Shown here in pieces: positions 1-5,510 of a DNA stretch of 5,510 nucleotides (positions are counted from its first letter, which is position 1; each line of letters opens with the position of its first letter). The translations under genes and the position numbers were made by a program. Source of the DNA: BMS3B sp964501105 (GTDB lineage: Archaea; Hydrothermarchaeota; Hydrothermarchaeia; Hydrothermarchaeales; BMS3B). The stretch is taken from the NCBI GenBank assembly GCA_964501105.1, contig CAZCRG010000110.1, positions 1-5,510 on the forward strand, given 5' to 3'. The notes beneath the pieces were generated by a model. That model did not search any database. It was not told the DNA's origin and saw only the letters and a program-made list of their open reading frames with translations.

Positions 1-134
1 TTTGATGTAAAGCAAGTTTGATGTAGAAGTGTATAGTATTAATAGTGTGATTTATGATATATTTACTATATTGGTGTTGTTTTGTGAGATTGTTGTAGTA
101 GAACGGAGTGGGGATTTTCCTTGTTGTTGGGGTG
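1..134. other. Probable non-genomic read tail beyond a sequencing adapter
   Basis: This stretch lies outside the P7 end of the adapter at 135-200, where no genomic insert should exist. By my count the plus strand has only about 5 cytosines against about 39 guanines in 134 bases, so the opposite strand is A/C-rich. The DNA from base 201 onward looks quite different. A 9-base direct repeat, TTTGATGTA, occurs at 1-9 and 17-25. The frame is open by chance from an ATG at 29, but the predicted peptide resembles nothing in the argininosuccinate lyase family. I read it as low-quality base calls made after an Illumina read ran off the end of its library molecule. A real AT-rich flank joined to the adapter by misassembly is possible but less likely. 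Confidence 0.8.
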
Positions 135-200
135 AAAGAAGAAGACGGAATAAGAGATGTAGGCCTGTCTCGTGGGCTCGGAGATGTGGAGAAGAGACAG
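135..200 (+). other. Illumina Nextera P7 / i7 index / read-2 adapter contamination
   Basis: Bases 167-200 match the 34-nt Nextera read-2 transposase adapter at 32 of 34 positions. They begin GTCTCGTGGGCTCGG and end AAGAGACAG; the two differences are T to G at 189 and 191 within the Tn5 mosaic end. Bases 135-158 match the 24-nt P7 flow-cell sequence at 20 of 24 positions, and all four differences (135, 139, 149, 153) are C to A. Between them sit exactly 8 bases (159-166, GTAGGCCT), the length of an i7 index. Order, orientation and spacing are those of a finished library molecule whose insert starts at base 201. The concentrated, same-type errors fit a low-quality read end. This is laboratory sequence, not biology. 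The adapter sequences are from established knowledge and were compared by eye. Confidence 0.97.
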
Positions 201-1642
201 GAGAAGGCAGGCTGGGAAGCCAGGTTGATAAAGAGTTTGCAAACTTCACTTCCTCCCTGACTTTTGATAAAAATCTCTTCAAATATGACATTGTGGGAAG
301 TATTGCTCATACAAAAATGCTTTCAAAGCAGGGGATTATATCTGAAGAAGAGGCTGAGGCTATAGTAAATGGACTGAGGGAAATTTTCTCTCTGGGCTAT
401 AATGCCCTTGAGCTCAGGGCTGAGTATGAGGATATTCACATTGCAGTGGAGGCCAAGCTGAAAGAGCTTGTAGGCTCTCCAGCACTGAAGCTTCATACAG
501 CTCGCTCACGAAACGACCAGGTGGCCCTTGACCTGAGAATGCTCACAAGAGATGAGATTATCTCTCTGGCAAAGGAGATTATAGCTTTCGAGAGGGTTCT
601 TCTCAGTCTCGCTTCTGAACACACTGAAACTTTAATGCCAGGCTATACTCATCTCCAGATTGCCCAGCCTGCTACAGTTGCTCACCACCTGCTTGCTCAT
701 TTTAACATACTTCTGAGAGATCTGGAGAGGCTGAGAGATAGCTTTTCAAGAGTAAATATCTCCCCCCTTGGAGCCTGTGCTCTGGCTACCACCTCCTTCC
801 CCATAGATAAAAATTATACTGCTGAGCTTCTCGGATTTGAGGCGAGCTTTGAGAACTCTCAGGATGCAGTTGCCTCGAGAGACTTCCTTCTTGAAGCCAT
901 GGCCTGCTCGGCTATATCTGCTATAAATCTTACAAGAATCTGCGAGGAGATTATTCTCTGGAGCACAGGAGAGTTCAACTTTGTTGAGCTTCCTGAAGCA
1001 CTTTCCTCAACCTCAAGTATAATGCCACAGAAGAAGAATCCAGACGCCCTTGAAATAATAAGGGCAAAAGCTTCAATTGCAGCGGGAAACCTCACATCTG
1101 GACTGATGCTCACAAAGGCTCTACCTCTGGCATATAACAGAGACCTTCAGGAGCTATCGCCTGTAGCCCTTAACTCCTTAAGAGTAATGAGAGAGTCCTT
1201 CTCACTTCTATCAAAGCTTTTTAAGGGCCTGAAATTCAGAAAAGAAGCTCTTAAGAGAAATCTTGAAAGAGGTTTCTCCACTGCTACGGAGCTGGCTGAT
1301 TTTCTTGTGAGGGAGAAAAAGCTGAGCTTCAGAGAGGCTCACCAGATTGTGGGCAGGGCAGTTTTAAAGGCGGAGAGCACTGGTAAAATAAGCTTAGAGC
1401 TTATTGAGGAGGCTTCTCTTGAAATTCTCGGGAGGAAGCTTGAAATTCAGGAAAAGGAGCTTGAAGATGTCCTTGATCCTATGAAGGCTGTGCTCAGCAG
1501 AAAGGTGGAGGGTTCTCCCTCACCCGAGCATAGCATGAGAGCAATTTCCAGGGGAGAGGAAAAGCTTAAACTTCTTGAAAACTACTTCACTGAGAAGGAG
1601 AAGATTATCAAAAAGGCTTTTAAAGAACTCCTGGGTGATTGA
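201..1642 (+). CDS. argH: Argininosuccinate lyase, 5'-truncated at the contig end
   Basis: ArgH splits argininosuccinate into arginine and fumarate, the last step of arginine synthesis, in the cytoplasm as a homotetramer of the fumarase/aspartase superfamily. Numbering from the glutamate codon at 203, the visible part has 479 residues, near full family length. Signatures are HTARSRNDQVALDLR (from residue 98), GYTHLQIAQP (147-156, with the conserved His150) and the superfamily loop SSIMPQKKNPD (about 271-281, carrying the catalytic serine). The C-terminus has the usual VEGSPSPEHS-type segment. Homology begins at EGRLGSQVDKEF, where archaeal ArgH proteins have M-x(3-5)-R-x-GRL, so only a few codons are missing. 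The frame stays open upstream to an ATG at 29, but that extension is adapter and read-tail sequence and must not be annotated as protein. Bases 201-202 are the end of a split codon, plausibly arginine. The TGA stop directly abuts gatD, suggesting one transcript. Confidence 0.96.
1634..1639 (+). promoter_or_regulatory. Shine-Dalgarno site of gatD
   Basis: GGTGAT is complementary to the 3' end of archaeal 16S rRNA and lies 3 bases before the gatD ATG at 1643, inside the last codons of argH. The first G is 9 bases from the A of the start codon, the same register as at mptA and at the membrane-protein gene. It supports the chosen gatD start and implies that gatD is translated from the argH transcript. 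Confidence 0.75.
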
Positions 1643-2926
1643 ATGTACAGAGGCGAGGCAAAAAAGATTCTCGGCGAGATTGCAGAAGGAGATTTTGTAA
1701 GGGTAACCAAGGCAGGTAAAGTTTATGAAGGCATATTGATGCCCAGGAGTGAGCTGGGCGATTCAAAGCATGTGGTTATCAAGCTGAAGAATGGATACAA
1801 CATAGGTTTTAATGTAGAAGGAATTAAAATTGAGCTGATTTCAAGGAGGAAAGAGAGAGAAGAGAGGGCTGAGGAGGAGTTTTTTGAGGAGGGTAAACCT
1901 CTGGTTTCAATTCTTGGCACAGGGGGTACAATTGCCTCAAAAATTGATTACACCTCTGGAGCTGTCCATCCCGCCTTCTCAACCTCTGAGATTGTAAATG
2001 CAGTGCCTGAGCTCAAAGAAATTGCCTCCCTGAAGACAAAAATTATTTTCAATATTCTTAGCGAAAATATGACTCCAGAGCACTGGCGCACTATTGCAAG
2101 GGAGGTGGCTAGGGAGCTTGAGGAAAGCAAAGGTGTGGTTGTGGCACATGGCACAGATACTCTAGCTTATACTGCCAGCGCTCTTGCCTTTATGCTTACT
2201 GAGCTTCCAAAGCCAGTGGTCTTTGTGGGAAGTCAGCGCTCCAGCGATAGGCCAAGTAGCGATGCTTCTCTGAACTTAATTTCTGCAGTCAGAGTCGCTC
2301 TAAGTGATATAGCTGAGGTTGTTGCAGTTATGCACAGCACAAGTGGTGACGAAGGCTGCGCTATTCACAGAGCTACAAAGGTAAGAAAGATGCACTCCTC
2401 TCGAAGGGATGCCTTCAAGAGTATAAACTCCCTCCCTCTTGGAGAGGTGAGAGGAGAGAAGATAACCACCTTCCAGGAGTACAGTAAAAGGTCCTCTGGA
2501 AAGGTTAAGCTTGATGATAGGCTTGAAGATAGGGTAGCTCTTTTAAAGATTTATCCCGGTTTTCCGGAGCAGCTTATGGATTACTATATTGAGAACTTTA
2601 AGGGTCTTGTTATAGAGGGCACAGGTTTAGGGCATGTGCCCGAGAGGTTAATTTCAAAGCTGGAGGAGGCTTACAGGGATAATAAACCTGTGGTTATGAC
2701 CTCTCAGACTCTCTTCGGCAGGGTGGATATGAAAGTCTACTCTACAGGAAGAAAGCTTCTCAAGGCAGGGGTAATCTCTGGTAAGGATATGCTGCCAGAG
2801 GTGGCTCTGGTGAAGCTCATGGTGGCTCTTGGAAGATTTGAGGAGTATGAAGAGGTTAGAAGCTTTATGCAGACCAATATAGCTGGAGAAATTTCAGAGA
2901 GAAGCCTTTACAATACCTTTTTTTAA
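1643..2926 (+). CDS. gatD: Glutamyl-tRNA(Gln) amidotransferase subunit D
   Basis: GatD is the glutaminase-like subunit of the archaeal GatDE complex. It releases ammonia from an amide donor, and GatE uses it to convert Glu-tRNA(Gln) to Gln-tRNA(Gln), replacing a missing glutaminyl-tRNA synthetase. The 427-residue protein has the expected layout. An N-terminal beta-barrel domain (about 10-67, GDFVRVTKAGKVYEG onward) is followed by a charged linker (68-85, RRKEREERAEEEFFEEGK) and an L-asparaginase-type domain from about 86. The asparaginase catalytic residues are present: Thr93 in LGTGGTIASK, Thr171 and Asp172 in AHGTDT, and Lys249 in VRKMHSSRRDAF. The N-terminal barrel and linker separate GatD from plain type I asparaginases. 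The ATG follows the argH stop with no gap and has a well-placed GGTGAT. gatE is not in this window, so the complex must be completed from elsewhere. Seven T residues run into the stop codon. Confidence 0.96.
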   Translation: MYRGEAKKILGEIAEGDFVRVTKAGKVYEGILMPRSELGDSKHVVIKLKNGYNIGFNVEGIKIELISRRKEREERAEEEFFEEGKPLVSILGTGGTIASKIDYTSGAVHPAFSTSEIVNAVPELKEIASLKTKIIFNILSENMTPEHWRTIAREVARELEESKGVVVAHGTDTLAYTASALAFMLTELPKPVVFVGSQRSSDRPSSDASLNLISAVRVALSDIAEVVAVMHSTSGDEGCAIHRATKVRKMHSSRRDAFKSINSLPLGEVRGEKITTFQEYSKRSSGKVKLDDRLEDRVALLKIYPGFPEQLMDYYIENFKGLVIEGTGLGHVPERLISKLEEAYRDNKPVVMTSQTLFGRVDMKVYSTGRKLLKAGVISGKDMLPEVALVKLMVALGRFEEYEEVRSFMQTNIAGEISERSLYNTFF

Positions 2927-2938
2927 GGTTGCCTTTTT
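2918..2938 (+). terminator. Possible T-tract terminator between gatD and aroC
   Basis: Seven consecutive T residues (2918-2924) end at the gatD TAA, and five more (2934-2938) follow 9 bases later. Archaeal RNA polymerase can terminate at non-template T-tracts without a hairpin, and I see no strong hairpin here. The site could end or attenuate the argH-gatD transcript before aroC. The first tract, continuing into TTTTAAG, is also centred about 26 bases before the aroC ATG, so it could act as a weak box A instead. The sequence alone does not decide between these, and it may simply encode the Phe-Phe C-terminus of GatD. Confidence 0.35.
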
Positions 2939-2949
2939 CCTGCTAAAAG

Positions 2950-4041
2950 ATGGCAGGTAACACCTTTGGCGAGGCCTTCAGAGTAACAACCTTTGGAGAG
3001 AGTCATGGTATAGCAGTGGGTGCAATTATTGACGGCTGCCCTGCAGGGTTAGAGCTCTCAGAAGAGGATATTCAGAAGGAGCTTGACAGGCGCAGGCCGG
3101 GGCAGAGCAGTATAACCACCCCCAGAAAGGAAAGAGACGAGGTGAAAATTCTTTCAGGAGTTTTTGAGGGTAAAACCTTAGGGACTAGCATAGCTCTTAT
3201 GGTCTGGAATAAGGATGTGAAGTCTGAGCCCTATGAGGCCATTAAAGACCTTCCAAGGCCAAACCATGCTGATTTGACATACCACCTTAAATATGGTTTC
3301 AGAGATTATAGAGGCGGTGGAAGAAGCTCTGGTAGAGAGACTGTGGCAAGAGTGGCAGCAGGTGCCATAGCAAAGAAGCTCCTCTCCACAATAAATGTTA
3401 GAATTATTGGCCACACTGTGAAAGTTGGCAGAGTTGAAGCTGGAGAAGTGCCTCTTGAAGAGCTTCATGAAGCAGAGAGCAATCCTGTAAGGTGCGCTGA
3501 CAGAGAAGCTGCCGAGAGAATGATAAAGGAGATTGAGAAGGCAAAAGAAGAGGGAGATTCTATTGGCGGAATTGTTGAGATTATTGCTTTAAATGTTCCC
3601 CCCGGTCTTGGAGAGCCAGTTTTTGACAAACTGGATGCTGAGCTTGCAAAGGCTATAATGTCCATAGGCTCTGTTAAGGGCGTTGAGATTGGAGCAGGTT
3701 TTAAAGTGGCTGAGAGAAGGGGATCAGAGAATAATGACCAGTTTTATTATGATGGTGGAGTAAAGACCTACACCAACAACTCAGGAGGAATTCTCGGAGG
3801 AATTAGCAATGGCATGCCCATAGTGATAAGAGCAGCCATAAAGCCCACGCCTTCCATCTCAAAGCCCCAGAAAACTGTAAATCTGAAAACTAATAAAGAA
3901 GAGACTATTGTGATTAAGGGGAGACACGACCCCTGTATTGTTCCCAGAGTGCTGCCAGTATGCGAAGCTATGGTGGCATTAACTCTGGCAGACTTTGCAA
4001 TAAGAAATGGCAGTATAGCTCCAGATATGGTGAGGATATGA
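2950..4041 (+). CDS. aroC: Chorismate synthase
   Basis: AroC converts 5-enolpyruvylshikimate-3-phosphate to chorismate by 1,4-elimination of phosphate, using reduced FMN as cofactor. This is the last step of the common shikimate pathway, in the cytoplasm. The 363 residues match the usual length of the family. All three classic signatures are present: GESHG at 16-20 with conserved His19, the GGRSSGRETVARVAAGAI segment at 123-140, and GRHDPCIVPRVLPVCEAM at 324-341. RPNHADLTY carries the conserved His106, with Asn where Gly or Ser is commoner. SVKGVEIG (241-248) and RRGSENND (256-263) are also typical. The start is fixed by the family N-terminus MAGNTFG. No Shine-Dalgarno sequence lies in the 23-bp gap upstream, unlike the neighbouring genes, so translation may be leaderless or use a T-rich box A at the end of gatD. 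The stop overlaps the mptA start. Confidence 0.97.
   Translation: MAGNTFGEAFRVTTFGESHGIAVGAIIDGCPAGLELSEEDIQKELDRRRPGQSSITTPRKERDEVKILSGVFEGKTLGTSIALMVWNKDVKSEPYEAIKDLPRPNHADLTYHLKYGFRDYRGGGRSSGRETVARVAAGAIAKKLLSTINVRIIGHTVKVGRVEAGEVPLEELHEAESNPVRCADREAAERMIKEIEKAKEEGDSIGGIVEIIALNVPPGLGEPVFDKLDAELAKAIMSIGSVKGVEIGAGFKVAERRGSENNDQFYYDGGVKTYTNNSGGILGGISNGMPIVIRAAIKPTPSISKPQKTVNLKTNKEETIVIKGRHDPCIVPRVLPVCEAMVALTLADFAIRNGSIAPDMVRI
4029..4034 (+). promoter_or_regulatory. Shine-Dalgarno site of mptA, deciding its start
   Basis: GGTGAG lies 3 bases before the ATG at 4038, in the same spacing as the gatD site. It favours 4038 over the in-frame ATG at 3960, which would put 26 extra codons over coding aroC sequence. 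Together with the ATGA overlap it suggests translational coupling of mptA to aroC. Confidence 0.7.
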
Positions 4042-4892
4042 AGGAAGTTTTTGCACTTCACAATCTTGAAAGGCTGATTGAGATAAAGAAAGATAATAAA
4101 GTTATTGTTCTATTACCCAGGGTGGATATTGAAATTTCACCAAAAAATGGAGAAAATTATCTCAGAATGCTCAACAGTGCCCTGGATGAAGTTGTTCAGG
4201 AAGGAGTTAGTTCTCCTGACCAGATCTGCCCGAGAGTTCTGGAGAAGGTAGTAGAGAAGATCCCTGATGTGGAGCAGGCAGTTGTCAGGATGGAGGCTGA
4301 ATATATAGTCTTCAGAAAGACACCCATAACAAAACATGAAACCCAGGAGATGTTCAAAATCCTTGCCAGGGCTGAGAGTAGAGATGGTGGAATTGTAAAT
4401 ATGATTGGTGCAGAGGTCACAGGTATTACAGCCTGTCCCTGTGCCCACGAGGGTATAGTGGAAAGGTCAAAGCAGAATCTCAGGGAAAAGAACTTTGGTG
4501 AGGAAGAAATTTCAACTATTTTGAGCTCAGTGGCCATAGCAAGCCACAACCAGAGAAATATCTCAACTCTTATGGTTGAAGTGCCACTTGGTGAGAGTAT
4601 AGATGTGGAGGAAATTATTGAAGTTCTCGAAATCTCTATGAGTTCAAGGCTCTATGAGGTGCTCAAGAGGGAGGATGAGGTGGAGGTTGTCTACAGGGCT
4701 CATCTGAACCCCAACTTTGTTGAGGATACTGTGAGAAAAATTCTTCTAAACGCTCTTAATAAATTCCCGGAGCTACCAGAGGGCTCTTTAATATTTGCCA
4801 AGAGTGAAAGTCTTGAAAGTATACACCAGCATAATGCCATGGCAGAGTGCAGTACAACCTTTGGAGAACTTAAAAGGGCAGAGAAGTATTAG
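4038..4892 (+). CDS. mptA: GTP cyclohydrolase MptA (GTP cyclohydrolase IB / FolE2 family)
   Basis: MptA opens GTP in an Fe(II)-dependent reaction to give 7,8-dihydroneopterin 2',3'-cyclic phosphate, the first step of methanopterin-type (or archaeal folate) pterin synthesis. Starting at 4038 the protein has 284 residues. Family marks are GITACPCAHEG (129-139, with Cys133, Cys135 and His137 near the metal site), ASHNQR (168-173) and SIHQHNAMAEC (261-271, with His265 and Glu270). A CPC-type motif with HNQR and HNAMAE is characteristic of the IB family rather than the FolE type. Family members usually have about 15-25 residues before the VGV strand that aligns here with residues 4-6; this protein begins almost at that strand. 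The in-frame extension back to 3960 does not supply the missing part, because it reads aroC in another frame. ATG overlaps the aroC TGA as ATGA, so the two are probably co-translated. Archaeal context favours MptA over bacterial FolE2. Confidence 0.92.
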   Translation: MKEVFALHNLERLIEIKKDNKVIVLLPRVDIEISPKNGENYLRMLNSALDEVVQEGVSSPDQICPRVLEKVVEKIPDVEQAVVRMEAEYIVFRKTPITKHETQEMFKILARAESRDGGIVNMIGAEVTGITACPCAHEGIVERSKQNLREKNFGEEEISTILSSVAIASHNQRNISTLMVEVPLGESIDVEEIIEVLEISMSSRLYEVLKREDEVEVVYRAHLNPNFVEDTVRKILLNALNKFPELPEGSLIFAKSESLESIHQHNAMAECSTTFGELKRAEKY

Positions 4893-4904
4893 CACCAAAA
4901 AACA

Positions 4905-4919
4905 ATAACCTATATATAT
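4905..4919 (+). promoter_or_regulatory. Archaeal TATA-box promoter for the membrane-protein gene
   Basis: TATATATAT at 4911-4919 sits in the 80-bp gap after mptA, preceded by an A-rich stretch (CAAAAAACAATAA, 4896-4908 region) that could serve as the TFB recognition element. Transcription normally starts about 25 bases downstream of the box centre, which predicts a start near 4940 and a leader of about 30 nt before the ATG at 4973. This would make the next gene a separate transcription unit from argH-gatD-aroC-mptA. No start site has been mapped; the call is by sequence only. Confidence 0.6.
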
Positions 4920-4960
4920 GAGGTAGGAGGAAAATGTTTAATTGTATTTAGACCTTTTTC

Positions 4961-4966
4961 AGAGGT
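4961..4966 (+). promoter_or_regulatory. Shine-Dalgarno site deciding the start of the membrane-protein gene
   Basis: AGAGGT ends 6 bases before the ATG at 4973 and directly touches another in-frame ATG at 4967. The first G of GGT is 9 bases from the A of the 4973 start, exactly as at gatD and mptA, so 4973 is the better start. Choosing 4967 would add only Met-Leu. Confidence 0.6.
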
Positions 4967-4972
4967 ATGCTC

Positions 4973-5510
4973 ATGTATTATGCAAGAGGCGCAGGAAATG
5001 AAGACGATATAGTTGGCAGGTTGGAGGCGCTTCGAAGGAGAGCTCCGCCTGGTGGAGCACCAGGAGGAGCGCCCGGAGGTGGTAAAGCTCCAAAGCCGTC
5101 GCCTGTTAAGCCACCAGAGGATGATGAGAGAAGAAGAAGATTATACAGAATTGTTGGTCTTGTAGTAATTGCAGTTATTGTTCTCGGAATATTCTTTATA
5201 GGCTATACTAAAATTATAAAACCCATGAAACAGAAGGAAGTAAAGGTTAAAGTTGAGGAGGAGAAGGTCTCCCAGGCCCTCATCCAGGGAAAAGAAATTG
5301 TTAGAGGGAGAATAAGAGATGCCTTCTCAGGCTTACCGGTGGAGTTTAAAAAGGAGGAAGCAGTGCTCTACGAACAGGTAGAGAAGGCTAAGAGTATAGA
5401 AGACCTCAAGGCTATAGACTACAAAGCAGCTGCCGACAGAGCTTGGAGGGATTACATAAGGTCTAAAGTTGATGAAATGGTTAAAATGGCTGGTGAGGAT
5501 AAGATAGTCC
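4973..5510 (+). CDS. Unassigned single-pass membrane protein, 3' end outside the window
   Basis: The frame is open from the TAG at 4949-4951 to the window edge, giving 179 visible residues from ATG 4973. I do not recognise a named family with confidence. Residues 1-23 are polar and basic (NEDDIVGRLEALRRR). Residues 24-48 are a Gly/Pro/Ala/Lys-rich, probably disordered segment containing the tandem unit GGAPGGAPGG. EDDERRRR (49-56) is followed by one hydrophobic helix at about 60-78 (IVGLVVIAVIVLGIFFIGY). The basic cluster before the helix predicts the N-terminus inside and the C-terminal part outside. From about 83 the chain is rich in Lys and Glu and looks mostly helical, possibly coiled coil (KQKEVKVKVEEEKVSQ). 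There is no signal-peptide cleavage site or lipobox. The architecture recalls archaeal DUF515-type proteins, but that is only an impression. It has its own TATA box, so it is probably not part of the upstream operon. Confidence 0.88.
   Translation, partial: MYYARGAGNEDDIVGRLEALRRRAPPGGAPGGAPGGGKAPKPSPVKPPEDDERRRRLYRIVGLVVIAVIVLGIFFIGYTKIIKPMKQKEVKVKVEEEKVSQALIQGKEIVRGRIRDAFSGLPVEFKKEEAVLYEQVEKAKSIEDLKAIDYKAAADRAWRDYIRSKVDEMVKMAGEDKIV

Noticed and set aside
29..202. N-terminal extension of ArgH as a novel targeting or membrane-anchor domain
   Set aside because: It is translated from the read tail and the Nextera adapter, and conserved ArgH sequence starts only after base 202.
184..228. ATG at 184 as an alternative argH start (MWRRDRRRQAGKPG)
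   Set aside because: It is in another frame from argH, stops after a few codons, and its ATG lies inside the adapter mosaic end.
3960..4037. 26-codon N-terminal extension of MptA from the ATG at 3960
   Set aside because: It overlaps conserved aroC coding sequence in another frame, shows no family similarity, and the ATG at 4038 has a correctly spaced Shine-Dalgarno site and an ATGA overlap.
1723..4549. Several minus-strand open frames opposite argH, gatD, aroC and mptA
   Set aside because: They lie wholly within well-supported plus-strand genes, lack ribosome sites and resemble no protein family; they are shadow frames.
4934..4951. Five-codon minigene MFNCI behind a strong AGGAGG, as a leader peptide
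   Set aside because: The spacing does not match the register used by the other genes, and the TATA box predicts a transcript start at or after its ATG. Not annotated as a gene.
4967..4972. ATG at 4967 as the start of the membrane-protein gene
   Set aside because: The Shine-Dalgarno AGAGGT touches this ATG with no spacing, while ATG 4973 has the 9-base GGT register seen at gatD and mptA.
5051..5082. GGAP-encoding repeat as a mobile or CRISPR-like repeat
   Set aside because: It is a short in-frame low-complexity linker repeat inside a coding region, with no spacers or further copies.

Overview
The window is a gene-dense stretch of an archaeal chromosome, most likely euryarchaeal and probably from a metagenome or single-cell assembly. 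The archaeal assignment rests on four things: GatD, an archaea-specific tRNA-dependent amidotransferase subunit; an MptA-type GTP cyclohydrolase; Shine-Dalgarno sites of the GGTGAT type; and a TATA-box promoter. Arginine codons are mostly AGA/AGG. I cannot name the genus with confidence.

Left end (1-200): this is not genomic DNA. Bases 135-200 have the exact layout of an Illumina Nextera P7 adapter: a 24-nt P7 segment, an 8-nt index and the 34-nt read-2 transposase adapter. The match is 20/24 plus 32/34 bases. Bases 1-134 are a cytosine-poor, low-complexity tail of the kind found where a read has run past its adapter. Real genome starts at about base 201, so the window opens on a contig end. 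The long open frame that runs through this region and seems to give argH an extra N-terminal segment is an artefact.

Core (201-4892): four same-strand genes are packed tightly: argH (argininosuccinate lyase, missing its first few codons), gatD (Glu-tRNA(Gln) amidotransferase subunit D), aroC (chorismate synthase) and mptA (GTP cyclohydrolase IB type). argH and gatD abut with no gap. gatD and aroC are 23 bp apart, with two T-tracts at the junction. aroC and mptA overlap by ATGA. Functionally the genes serve arginine synthesis, Gln-tRNA formation, aromatic synthesis and pterin (methanopterin or folate) synthesis, so this is an anabolic cluster rather than one pathway. gatE, the partner of gatD, is not in the window.

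Right end (4893-5510): an 80-bp intergenic gap carries a TATA box. It precedes a gene that runs off the window and encodes a single-pass membrane protein I cannot assign: a Gly/Pro/Ala-rich cytoplasmic tail, an RRRR stop, one membrane helix and a charged helical region outside.

No RNA genes, CRISPR arrays, insertion sequences or defence genes are visible. The most consequential observation is the adapter contamination at the left end; the rest is mostly ordinary archaeal housekeeping sequence.
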